Assembly: GCF_020921035.1 (NCBI RefSeq)
Contig: NC_063159.1
Span: forward strand, 8,224,501 to 8,288,500
DNA: 64,000 nt
DNA from: Rhodamnia argentea
Lineage: Eukaryota > Streptophyta > Magnoliopsida > Myrtales > Myrtaceae
Direction of reading: 5' to 3'
Shown here: in pieces, positions 24,600 to 37,700 of the stretch
How the letters are laid out: each line of letters starts with the position of its first letter
Numbering within the stretch: the first letter of the stretch is position 1
The notes under the pieces: generated by a model
The model's database searches: none
Told to the model about the DNA's origin: nothing
The model's input: only the letters and a program-made list of their open reading frames with translations
Made by a program: the position numbers and the translations under genes

Positions 24600-25701
24600 G
24601 GTTGCATTCGGTCGTCGAGATTTTTAGCTAAGATAGGATAGGATATAAAATACAAGGATTTTGCCATATTATATACACTGTTTGGTGAATCATAGTAATA
24701 AAGCCGGATATGTTGATATCCAATCATGTTCATTATTTGGTATTTACATATATCGATGTAACTTAACTTAAAAATGTATAAACGGAGACGATAAGAATCT
24801 CTCATAATTTTTTGCCAACTCTAGTAAGAGAGAAACTACTACCATTCACATTTGCAACTACAAAAAATTTTGCCTCTCTTGCTACATTCATTAAACTTCA
24901 ACATGAACCACAAAACCGCGGAAGATAATGAGTTTTGACTCTCTTTCTGCTTTAATAGACTGTTGATGTGAACCAAAAACCTACGAAAGGGAAGAATTTT
25001 TTACTTTCGCGCCGTTTTCATAGAATTCTGACGTAACCTAAAAAATTACAAATGAGCGGTGAAACTTTAACACGACAAAAGATAATAAGAGAAGTAGATG
25101 GAGATTTCTATTTGTTTTTTAGAAATTTCATTGCCCCACATTCTTCGAGAATTATTTTTATTTTCAAGTTCGAATTTTGTTCATTTAAAATCTGGGTTCT
25201 TCTACTTCATTTTTATACTTATTTTTTTATTTTTATATCTTTATTTTTCATTATTTTTATTTTGTTCCATCATTTCTTAATAATTTTTTTATTAAATAAT
25301 AAACTATAATACCATACCTAAAATATGTAATGATGTAATGTGGATATGAAGCTTGTGTATATGCACAAAATATATATTATAAAGTAGAGAAAACTAAAAT
25401 TTTTAAATACATATATGAATGCATAAAAAAATATTTTTCAATTTAAATTTTTTAATTTATAATTCAAATATATTTCATATTTAATAATAATTTTAATTTT
25501 ATTATTTAAGAAGTTTGTTATTCAAGATAAAATAGCCTTTATACCATAAACATAAGAAATCATATCCACATTTATCCCATTTCTCCCATGGGATAATTTT
25601 ATCAAGACTATATCCTCTTATATCCCATTTGGTCATGTTCTAGGCGGGAGCCAAACATAGGATATGATAAATTTCATCATATCCCGATTGCCAAACGCAG
25701 C
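24600..25701. mobile_element. DNA transposon remnant (non-autonomous, A/T-rich)
   Basis: The left end ggttgcattcggtcgtcg matches the inverse of the right end (cgattgccaaacgcagc). GGATAT/ATATCC words recur near both ends in both orientations. The centre is extremely A/T-rich and carries no transposase. No target duplication is clear, so the superfamily (PIF/Harbinger or hAT) is open. Confidence 0.6.
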
Positions 25702-27113
25702 TTTTTGGAGTGAGACCATAACCCGTTGTTAAAAAATTCACAACCTACAATTATAATGACCACACATACTATTTTGGCCTATACGCCCAAATAAAATTTT
25801 CATGACATTTAAATTCTATAACATTTAAGATCAATTCACATCATATTACATATCATCCCAAAATGTATTACTATTAATAATCTATGCAATGAGAGCTCTT
25901 TACACATACAAGGGGGGCCCATTGGTAGGATCAAAATCCTCAATTACCCGGATGTGCGGCTCGAAGCCGCCACCTCTCAATTCTCAAAGAGAGAACTCCA
26001 ACTTTTACTTTGCCTATTTGCAGAGTGCGGGAATTCAACTCTACACCTATGGTACTATTGTCTCCACCCCCTCAATCTCTTTACCAGCAATACTGTATCC
26101 TTATTGGCAGTTACATACTTAGCTCACGAGCTCCTGTATCGACTTAATAGCAAGTTGCTTTCATCTTATTTTTTTATATTTTTTTCTCACCGAATATTGC
26201 CACACAATGTATGGGAATTTTCCATTCAAACTCTAACTCGAAATATAACAATCTATCCCCACTCATTATGACGAAATTGTCAAAGCCATAGCGTATTATT
26301 GATAAATCATATATTACCATAATAATGACCACGACTTATCAACGAATGATCGGTGCTAATCTAATAGTCACAACTTAAACTTTGTCATCTTAATTCATCT
26401 AATCACACCAATAAATCAAAATCCAAATATCTCCAAGGGATACGATTCCCAAAGAATTGTAACCCTTTACTTTTTCTGACCGTACATACCTCGGTTTAAC
26501 GCGGGAAGCGAAGCACACGCGTCGGTACTTCGGTCTCCGGGAGTCGGGCCCACCGTCGGGGCCCAAACCGGAGGAACCCGTGACCCGACCGAGTTGCGCC
26601 CGCCCGCGCGCAGTACCGCAGGCCGCGCGTGCTTTTGGAGTCAGTGGCATTTCCGCAATTAAGACCAAAATCAAGGGCGTCTACGAACTTCCTCTCATTT
26701 TTTAAATAATTTTTTCTGGGGAGAGAGAGAGTTGTTTTTTCCTTTTTCTTACTCCCTCTAATTGGAGCTCGTCGACTGAGGGTCGGGGGAAGGACACTTT
26801 GCACGAAACAGGAAAGAGAGACCGAGAAACTGAGGAGAGAGAGAGGGAGAGCGGGAGGGAGAGAGAGAGAGAGAGAGAATCGAAGGCTCTTTTCTGCTGC
26901 GTCAATGGCGGTCTGAGTGGTTTTTCGTTTTTCCTTTTGGCGGTCTGATTCTCCGGGAGCTCAATCTCGCTAATTCGGGGGCTTCCTCTCTCCCCGGTCC
27001 TCAGCAAACCCTAATTCGCCGTGCCCTTCCAGCTGAATTGGCTCGCTGCCGAATCCGGTCGCCTTGGGGGGGTTTGGGTATCGCATGGTTTTGTTCTTCT
27101 TAGAGGAGCTGCG
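25702..27113. other. Intergenic DNA and PP4R3 leader
   Basis: About 25,740-26,450 is A/T-rich with no recognisable gene. From about 26,490 the G+C content rises sharply and the sequence becomes a promoter and long 5' leader, with a GA-rich tract at about 26,833-26,878. The leader contains short upstream reading frames of no evident family. Confidence 0.45.
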
Positions 27114-30100
27114 ATGGGCGGGCAAGAGAAATCCTCCTCGAACTCGAATTCGATGCAGGCGAGTTGTTGTGGTTTTTTTTTTCCTTTTGTTTTCATTTCA
27201 CTGTTGTATAGAACTTCTCTTTCCCTTTCGGTTGACGAATCGTTTGGGAATTCGGTGTGGCCGAATATGGTTTAGCTCGTTAAGGTCGCGCGGTGCTTTG
27301 GTTCTTGATTAATGGAGTAGTTGTTTGTCGGGGAGGGGGTGATGCAAGCTAGTGGAGTAAGTGGGGTTTGCCAATTTGATTCGATTAGGTTTCTTGAATG
27401 GGCGTCATTTCGTAGTTATTGGGTCTTTCTAGCTCCACTTTTAGTGGGGGCTAGGGCTTCTATTTTTGGTGCACTGACATTTGAACTCCACGGTCTTATG
27501 AGTGGATGGCTTCTTATCCTCTCAATTCAAATGAATAGTATGAATGAAAGGGCATGCTAGATAGCTCCCTCCTGTGATGGGGTTTTCTGAGCACTTTCTT
27601 GTGTGACTTTAGGAATAGAATTCCGTTTTGGAAGATACTTGCTGAGAATGCAGTTTATGTAGCAAGTGTAATGCTGGATGAGTTGAAGGTTAAGTTTGCA
27701 TGACCATTGGTGCTTCAATTTCAGCGTGTTAAAGTATATCAACTGAATGATGAAGGGAAATGGGATGACCATGGTACTGGGCATGTCACTGTTGACTATT
27801 TAGAGGTTTGTTCTCCACTATCTTCGAGATTCTGCGAGTCCTAGATTCCTGAAAAACTGATTTCTTCTGTTCACCTAAAGCTTAGTTTATTTGAATTTAA
27901 ATACTAATGCAGAGGTCAGACGATCTGGGTATATTTGTATTTGATGAAGACAATGAAACATTGCTTCTGCATCGTATCAGCTCGGAGGACATTTATAGGA
28001 AGCAAGAAGGTCCTACTTTGTTTTGTTTCTCATGATACATAGGAGCTTTATTTTCAAGTACAATGATATGATTTGACCGCAGTTTGAGTTTATTCTTCCC
28101 TATAATGATACTTTCAGATTCCATCATCTCATGGAGAGACCCTGAGTACGCTACTGAATTGGCCCTTAGCTTTCAGGAGACATCTGGTTGCTCCTACATA
28201 TGGTAACAATCAGTTCTGTTCTCTTAATATAACTATTTACATTGCGTACTTATACGCTGTCGACCTTTTACAGGGATCACATCTGTAATGTACAAAGGAA
28301 TATGCATTTTAGCAGTCTTAATAGTAAGTACCCGCCATTCAGCCTTGTTCCAGATACCGTTCAGTTAGTTCTTTTCATCTTAAACAGTGGATGTTTTCAA
28401 GCTAGTTTTTTCTGTGAAATGGAGTCTTTGATGCTTTTGGATGAACCCAGGGTATATGTTACTTTGGTAGCTTTCTGAAATTTCAAGATCTTTGTATGTC
28501 TGCTTTTCGGTGACATGAATTAAATCTATTTGTGCAAATTGCAGTATCTTTTTAGAGAGCTTTTGATTCATCTCTCTTCTTCATCTTGTTACTTGTGGGT
28601 ATTTGTTGCTGTTGGTGCGTCTTACTGTGGAAGATATTTAATGGCAATCATGCAGCACCTTGCTCTTTGTTGAATGTATAGAAATGTCTTAGAGTTTCTA
28701 AGTATCAAGGGATGTTGACATGCTCTCTGGAAGGCTTAAGCAGGTCAATGATTTTGGGAAAACACATGGAAGGTTCTTTTCTTTTGGAAATGCATAAACT
28801 CCATTAGGATGTGATGACCTCGACTAATGAACTTCTCTGTCTGGCTCAGCTTTTATTTGCAGATCCCTATTGTCCAGTCAATGCCTTTGTATTACTTCTC
28901 TGGCAAAATCTTAACCGTTACCCCATTGATCTGATCATGATATTTCTTAACCTTGCCTTCTGTCCGTCTGTCAAACCGTCTCCCATCTAACCTTCCTTCT
29001 ATTTTTGTCACTGAAAGGCATGACCTTCATTAGAAACTGTCTCTTTTTGTTGGAAGTCAAGTGCTTCCTTTTCTCATTTTCTCCTTCTACTTGAAGAGCA
29101 TTCCTATCTCTTGCATTATGCCCTTCCTCTTATGCTGTTGCCGCTTGTCCTTAACCCTTTTTTTTGGGTTATGGATCAGCTGTGAGGGTTTTAGCTCATT
29201 TTTATATTGCATTCGTTGATCAAGACGAGAGCTCACTAAAGATCATAGGGAGAATGGCTTTTGACCTAACTCTGGAATGAGAGTTTTGTTAGTAATTTTC
29301 AAGTTTGTCCAGGGGAAGATGTAGCTTTGCTGGAAAGTTCATATTCACGAGTTTCACAAGATATAGATGGGCTAGAGATAGGTGAGCGGTTTGATGCAGG
29401 GTAGTGATGGTTTTTCGATAATCTCCTTGAGTCGAGTAGTATGGCAATTGCTAAGTCTATAAGTTGGTTGATTTTCTCAAGTTATTGCGGAGGAGCTGGA
29501 GTTGGTTTGTCTTGGAAAGGTTTTTGTTTTTTGGCAATTACCCTAACTGGGGATATTGTTGCAACAGTTTTCGAATTTTCACAGCCTTGAAAGGCGATTG
29601 TCAACAATATGCTCTGGGGAGTTCATCTTGGATATTTTTATATTTTCTGGTAGAAACCTGGTATAGATGAAGCTCTGACACTTTGGTTCCCCACATATTT
29701 GATGAACAGAGGAATGTCCTCCGACAAACCTGGAATTTTGGGCTACTCTTCTGATTTTGAAAAAGAGGATGGAAATGATGATCTCCATGAGAAGTGGAAT
29801 TGGAGTTTAGGATCAGGAAGCTGTCTTTGGAAGACTCTTGTTCTTTTTAGGTTTTGGAAAAATTTAATGTTTGTTTTGTTCAATGAGGAAATTTGTCATC
29901 CATGGCGAATTGATTTTGTTATGCTTTTCCCAATTGGTTTGGTTGTTCTTTAAGGTTGAATATCTTGTGATTGCGGTGCACGGGTTTTTACCCTTTGACT
30001 GCTCCTTTAAGAGTATTTTAAATAACAAATATAAAGAGAAGGAATCTTAACCTAGAATCACGTGTTGCTTGCTGTTGGTTCCTGATATCTTCACTTGTTT

Positions 30101-31677
30101 GCCAATTACAGGTAAGTTTTACTCTTAGTGGAAAAAATAAAGGAAATGCTTTGAAATGTGATGGAAATAGGAGCTGGACATCTTTTAGGTTTTTTTTATT
30201 CGTTTTTTTATTTTAGATAATTGCAATCACTTTATTGTTGCAAAGTGTTGTAAGATATGTGGATGCATCTCTTGCATTCCCATCAAATCGAGGACATGGG
30301 AAAGCTGCACATAGGTGATAAGCCGTAAGGATAGACCTTCAAATCAGATCTTTGAGAATGCGTAAAAGTGGTTTTGCAAACTGTGGTTTAAAGTACCATT
30401 TGAATTAAACATTCAAACATAGATTAAATTTTATTTTTTGATATTGCCGGACGTGCAACTCAAACGTCAGGACAAGTTGTACCTATGGTAGTGAAGAGTT
30501 CATCTTATGATAAATGTAACCTGGAACAACATCATGCATATCTGCATCCTCTTTTATAAGCAGCATGATATTTTTTACGTACTTTAAAAGTCATATCTGT
30601 TTGGCTTCTGGTCATTCTCTATATGGTTCACCGTTCTAAGAATTAGCATTGTAACCGAAACCTGTGAAAACTGATACAGGTTAATCCTGAGATTTTTTCC
30701 TTTTCTTGTCCCAAATAGATTAACCCATGACTTGAAGCAATACTCTTTTCTCCTGAACATAACTGAAAGATCTTTATACATACTAGTGTAACAGCCTTCT
30801 GAGCAATCATCTGCCTCTAGTAGGGTTTGAAGGAAGCTTTTTGGTGCATATGTAGGATTTACTTACTGATGACCTGGTTTGCAGTCGAAATGCAAGAAAG
30901 TATTAATGTAAATATCTGAAGTGGGGTTTGAAGAGAGTAATCTGATGCATGACTGGTATTTGCTCGCTTATGATCTGTTTGGCTAGAAGTTTGTGATTAT
31001 AGAGTTGTGAGAGTCAATTAATGTAGCTGCTGATATCTATCCCAATTGTTAGTTACATAGCTACTTACCCAACAGCAGGGATCTGGTTGTGAAAACATAT
31101 AAAAAATCTTGGGTCACATACCTCAGTGCAAAAGATATTTGACTCTTTAAATTTGGTCTCTTGGTATCTAAGTAAAATAGGTGAATTCACATGGTATAAG
31201 GTGAGTGTGACTTTGTTCTGAAAAGGTACCATGGATTCAAGTAGAAGATTTCAGTTACAATAGAATTTGAGACCAACACAAAGATATAATATGAAAATGC
31301 GAAAGACATTTGTAATTTAGAGATTTCAGATTTTATTTGCTTCTTTATGCATTGGTGGTAGGATAGTCCGTGAATTATTTTCTTCTCTTCAGACAGAGGG
31401 ACTCTAATTTTTCTGATTTTTGGCCTGAACATTTCAAAATTTAAATAACATATAACGAGATCTTAGAGAGTGTAGTTCCTAACCCAGTTAGTTTTACTGC
31501 TTTTGCATTTTTCCTTGTTCTTGTTATCTTCGAACCCTGTTAATAGCTGCAATTTTCTGTTCTCTTAAGTTTTTCTCGTTTTTCTTCCACAGACAATTCA
31601 TTCCATAATGTGAATAGCGAGTTGAGGGAGTTGCCGCCTGTTGAGCTATCCACTCTTCCTCTAATTCACAAGGTACT

Positions 31678-31717
<40 letters not shown>

Positions 31718-34700
31718 TTTTAGCTGCACTGTTCCATCTTCCTAGGGCTACTGGTGTTTAAGGTGGAAACATAAGGAGTGGGCTTTGTGAGTATTAGCTG
31801 GTCCCTTTGTGATTACTGTTTTTGAAATCAGATTGTGTTGCAGATTCCTCTCCATTTCTGTCATCGTGCAAAACAACCCTTGAGGTTGAATTTAAGTGCA
31901 AGATGGTGATGCTTTATTTTAGCTACTTAACACTTGTCTGACATAATAAGGAAAGAAGGTTATAGACTCTCTCTATCTCTCTCTCTCACATGCACACCTA
32001 CGCACGCTCGCACGCACGAATGCAGGCATAACTCCCTTAAAGGCGCAAATGAGGAATTCTTCTTGGTCATTGATGGTACTGATTAAGTTGCAATTAATAT
32101 CTTAGATGTTTTTCTGTACTTAGTGAAGAGTTTAGAGCTAGCAACATTCTTTTATCCTTGAAGGCTTTTGTGGAAGTTTCACTCTTCAGTATTACTTGTG
32201 GGATGCCTATTCATTTATATTAGGGCTAGAAAAGTTCTACCTTTTCTGTTTCCAGTTAGTAAAAACCTCTTAGTTTCAGAATGCCCTAATACCTTAAAAA
32301 AACTCCAACTTTAGGTTTTGTCCGAATTCTACCTTTTGTCTTATAAAAAACCTCAAACTTTAGGTGTAGTCCTAATTCTACTCTAAAGCTTTTTTTGTCC
32401 CAAAAATATCTCCAACTTCAGGTGCAGTCCCAATTCTACCCTCAGCTTTTTTTTGTCCTTAAAAAAATCCTCAGCTTTAGGTTATGTCCCAATTCTACCA
32501 TATACTTTTTTTTGTCCTATGAAAAACTCCCAACTTTAGGTCTTGTCCCTATATTACTGTCCTGTCTCAATTTTGCCCCAAAATTTTAATGGTCTCATAA
32601 AAAAAATCACAAACTTTTACTGGAGTCACAAATCTGCCCCATTAATCATCTGTCCAAAATTTTTGTTGACAATAGAGAAATTGAAAACTTCCAAACACGA
32701 GTTATTTGAGTGTCTTGAGCTCTCAACTGCGAGAGATTGAACATTCCTAAGCACAAGAGATCAAAGATCGAGCGCAAACTCGCTAAGGACGATTTTGACG
32801 AAGGGTTAATCGATGTAGATTTAGGATTCAAGTAAAAGTTGGTGATCTATTATGAGACCCAAAAAAAAAAATAGAGTAAAATTGAAATTGGACCTAAAGC
32901 TAAGATTTCTTTATGAGACCCAAAAAAAAAAAAAAGAGTTTAGGGTAGAATTGGTGCTAGACCTAAAGTCAAGGTTTTTTGTGAGATGAAAAAATTAAGG
33001 TAGAATTTGGATTGGACCTAAATTTTGGGGTTTTTCATGGATGCAAAAAGTTTTAGAGTAGAATTGATACTGCACCTAAAGTTGGAGGTTTTTTGTGAGA
33101 GAAAAGGTAGAATTGGGACAAGAGCTAAAGTTAGAGGTTTTTTAGGGTTTTAGGCCGTTTTAGGACTGTCCTCTTGTGTCTGTAATTTCCATTTACTAAT
33201 TATCTTATTGACTACTCAACTTATCTCTGTTGATTTCTGACTTGCAGACTGTGTATGAAGGCCGGGTTACTGATAAGATGCAGCTGATAGATCTCATTCT
33301 GAATGATGTAAGCTTCTGTTAATTTTGCCAGTCCAATGGACATCAATGTAGATGTGGTCATGGTAGGCTTTTTGTTTTTAGTTTATCCGATATTTAGTCT
33401 ACATCAACGAACAATTAAATTATAAAGTTTGAGCAGTTTATGCTGTAAGTTTTGTTCTTTCGATATCATCGTGGGTCAAGTTTATTATCAATTTCCTTGC
33501 TGTTGTACATGTACATGTACATGTGAATAGTGCAGTAGTCTCATGAGTTGTAGTGGGCTTTGGACAGTGCTCTTAGTACAAGCCTTATCATTCTCCATCC
33601 ATTTTTTGATGTGTATGCAAACTCTGATTTGGAAACCATTGATATTTAATGGAAGTTACTATCTCAATGCAGCAAGAGTTTCTCCGGAAGATAATGCACT
33701 TATTTAGACTGTGTGAAGACTTGGAAAACCTCAGTGATCTTCAGATGATTTGTAGAATAGTGAAAGGGATAAGTAAGAACTTTCAGATAGACATCATTTT
33801 CGCAGTCCTTAATTTGTTGGCTTCTTCATAATTTTTTCCTCAGACCGACTGATTTTGCGCTTTCGCTCTGTTTGTGCAGTTTTACTCAACAGCCCTCAGA
33901 TCTTTGAGAAAATTTTTGGAGATGAGCTGATTATGGACGCTATTGGCTCCCTTGAGTGTAAGTTCTTTTCACGAGAAAATCTGTCAAACACTTTTACGGA
34001 ATTATTAAACATCTGTCACAGTGGGTTGACTCTTGTATGGACATATAATGTCATTGGATTTAGCTATACCGTTGCTCCATTAGCATCCCTGGACGTATCC
34101 GAGGCACTTTGAAGTGCCATTTTGCACTACGATTCTTGAAATGTCAAAAGTATTTTAAATAGTTATCATTAGGAAGTGGAGAAAAGAAAGTACGGAGAAT
34201 ATTCTGATCATACTGGAGAAGGTACTGGACTGTTATGACCTTAACTGGCCAAAATTAAAACACTGTTTGACCCTGTTGCTTCCTTAGTTGTTATTGAATC
34301 AACCTCTTGCTTTTTTAATTTTTTTTTATTAAACGTATATGTTGAATGCGCTGTTCATTTCATCATTGACCATTTCTTTTTCTTTTTCTAGTTAATATCA
34401 TGGGACGGCTATGATGTTTTGTATTTGTTTGCAGATGATCCTGAGGTTCCTCATGTCCAACAGCATCGCAATTTTTTGAAAGAACATGTTGTATTCAAGG
34501 AGGTGAGACGTTTTGTCTGGCAGTGGCGTGATATGTGTAAGTTTGCCAATCCATATGGAAAGTTCTGCTTAATAGGCTATTTTCCTTTTTTAGGCAATTC
34601 CAATTAGAGATCCGCTTGTCCTATCGAAGATACACCAAACATATAGAGTTGGTTACTTGAAGGTGTGTTTCCATATCAACTACTTTTTGGCTGGATTCCT

Positions 34701-37700
34701 TTTGTGGATCCTTTGCTGACATTGAATTGTCTTCCTTAGGATGTTGTTTTGGCTAGAATGTTGGATGACACAATTATTGCAAATCTCAATTCCATCATCC
34801 ATGCAAATAATGCCATTGTAAGTATAATAAAGACATCTTTTAAGTTTGTTTGGATATTTCTGTATTGAATGTACCTTCTCTCTTGTAGGTTGTTTCTTTG
34901 TTAAAGGATGACAGTACCTTTATTCAGGAACTGTTTGTAAGGTTAAAATCTTCGATAACCCCTTCAGAGTCGAAGAAAAATTTGGTAATTATATCGCTAA
35001 CATTATTTTTTTTATTTTTATTTTTCGGTCAAATATCGCTCACATTATTTATTGGTCTTCAATTTTCATTTTTTGGGATCAGCATCTGGGATTTGAATGA
35101 CGCATTTTTTGGGTTAGATTTTTAATGTGAACCTGAACTTTTCATGGTATTTGCTTGAGAGATTCATGGTTTCTCGCGTCTTTGTTGTTATTCGGTTCTT
35201 ATTGATTGCACTTGCACAACTATTAAATGTTTGAGTTATAGCAATTTGTTGTTGAATTGCATGGCTTTAATTATGATTGTAATTATTGAATGCCTTTGAC
35301 GAGATCAGATAAACTGTACAGTAGAGTGCAAGTTTATCATGAGGTTGGAATTGGACGCTCCAGTCTGTCGAATGATTAAAGGAATATGAATGTGTATGTT
35401 GGGCTAGGCTTAAGAATCATTATTTCTTAAAAGAAAGCGAAAGGAAGGCTTTGGGACCTCTCTGGGGATATTAGTGTGCATTTATGCTGTTGCTCTATTT
35501 TTCCCTTTTTCCTATTGTTTGTCTCCTTTTTTTATGTTTATGTTCGCTGGGTCATTTGTCTATGTATGGAAAAGATTCTTCCTGATCATTTTTCTGCTGC
35601 TATTACTTAAAGAGTGACGAAGTTTTTGCTTGCATTAATTAGTAAGATATGCCTTTCCTATTAGCACATTTTTTATAGTTACATGTAGAATAGCTTTATT
35701 GCCTGATCATGAAATCATGCTTTTGTATAGTACAACGATTACCAATACCATTAGTTCTCTTAAAATGATCAGTATCCTATTCTTAAGTTGGTTGCTGCAA
35801 GACAGATGAATTTCTTTGATTTTCATATGGAAGCGTATAAAAAAGTAATGTCATGTTATCACGAAACACGCTCCTTCCAAATGGTTTGGCTCTATCCACT
35901 TTTTAGTTGAATTTAAATGTTGTCATTACAATTAATCATGTGGAAAAGTTGTGTATGAAAACTTGCTTGAAGTAGTTTGGTCTTTGAAGGGAGCTCACCT
36001 CGAATTTGATATATTTATGATCGGTTGACCTCTCTCTTATCTTTAAGAAATTTGGGTAGGGTAGGCTGACAAGAAATTAGATTATCTCTGTCTTTGCTCC
36101 ACAGCAGCACGTGAACTTTGCTAGTATGACTTGGAATGTGCAGGATGCACATAGGACCATCAGACCATGTTGCATGTGAAGTGAGAGATTATGTTTATCT
36201 AGTTGTATGGTACTTATTGACTGATGGAAAAATATGTACATTTTCATCAGGAAACTTTGAGGTTATTTTATAAGTCAGGGCTTGAAATGTTGACTTTAAT
36301 GATCTAGCTCTTACACAGCCAATTAAATTGAGCATCTGATTTAGCTTAGGTGCTGTTTGGGGTAGTTTTTTGTTGTCATCGGATAAGTTTGTTTGTGAGA
36401 ATGATTTATATCAGGTGACTTTTTTTTGTCTGTAGTTCTCAGACGTTTTGACCTCTATGTTTGTTTGCAATATAGAACTTTTTCCTGCATATGTTAGATT
36501 TCTACAGTAATGGGAGTCGCCTGAATATGACGACCAAACAAAATATCTCCCTCTAAGTCTTATCCATTCTCTTCTAGATCTGGTTCCCCTATGTTCATGC
36601 TGTTATTACTCTCTTGATGTAGGTGTATTTCTTGCACGACTTTTGTAGTTTAAGCAAGAGCTTACAAATGGTCCAGCAGCTCCGGCTTTTCAGGTATGAG
36701 TTTGTGCAGGATTTGTTTTTTTTTTCGTTTTTTGAAGATACTTTTTATGTAGTTTCCATTCTTGATTTGTGAGAGTACAGTGGTTCATGCATTATTTTTC
36801 AACAGCCAGATTTATCCAGTAGAGATCTTTGATTTATCCTTGTTGTTGCACTACCTATATCTTATTTGACGAGACTCGTATTTTGTAGGGATCTTGTGAA
36901 TGAGGGCATTTTTGACATCATCGCTGATGCTTTGCAGAGTGAGGATAATAGGCTTATACTAACTGGGTAAATACTCCTAGATGTATCTCCATCTGTCACT
37001 CACATAGATAAATATGCACAGACGACAAAAGAAAGAGATGGCGAAGAGAAGACAAATGCACTATTGAAGATGTCATCCTAATTATGTGCCATTTCGGTGG
37101 ATGCAGGACAGATATTATTATTCTTTTTATGAATCAAGACCCAAATCTTTTGCGTTCGTATGTTGTACGCCCAGAAGGTGCTTCGCTTTTGGGACTTCTG
37201 GTATGGCTTTAACGAGGATATGTTAATGCATTGCATGAGATGATATTCTTGGAAACCGAGGTTATTCAACCTAAAATATCAAAGTAGCTTGAAGGTCGAT
37301 CTGTAATAGTTGTAAAACAGAGTACATTTGGTACTGTTCTAGTGCAATGCTTTTTGTGCGGTCACCAAACTAGAACCAACCAGCTGTGAGTGCTGCAAGC
37401 ATTTCGCAAATGAATTTGAGTGGCTTTTCTTTTTTTGGGTAATGGGTAGTTTTTTAATTAAAAAGTGATTGGTAGTTTTCCGTTTTTGAGGCTTGTACGA
37501 TTTTAACCTTCGAAAAAGTTTTTGATGAGAACAATAAATTAAAGTCATAAAAAGGAGATACTTCCTTTAAAAGATAGTAGATAATGCAAGGGTAAATTTG
37601 AAAAGCGAAAAGTGAGACAAACCTCACTCTTGGCTAATATATAGATGTTGAGTTTTATTCTTGCCTGTTGCAATGCAGTCGGTTTTGTATTAAGAGTAAA

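Noticed and set aside
25889-26271. Overlapping open frames in the PP4R3 upstream intergenic DNA
   Set aside because: No conserved motif; the frames cross A/T-rich DNA and look like chance.
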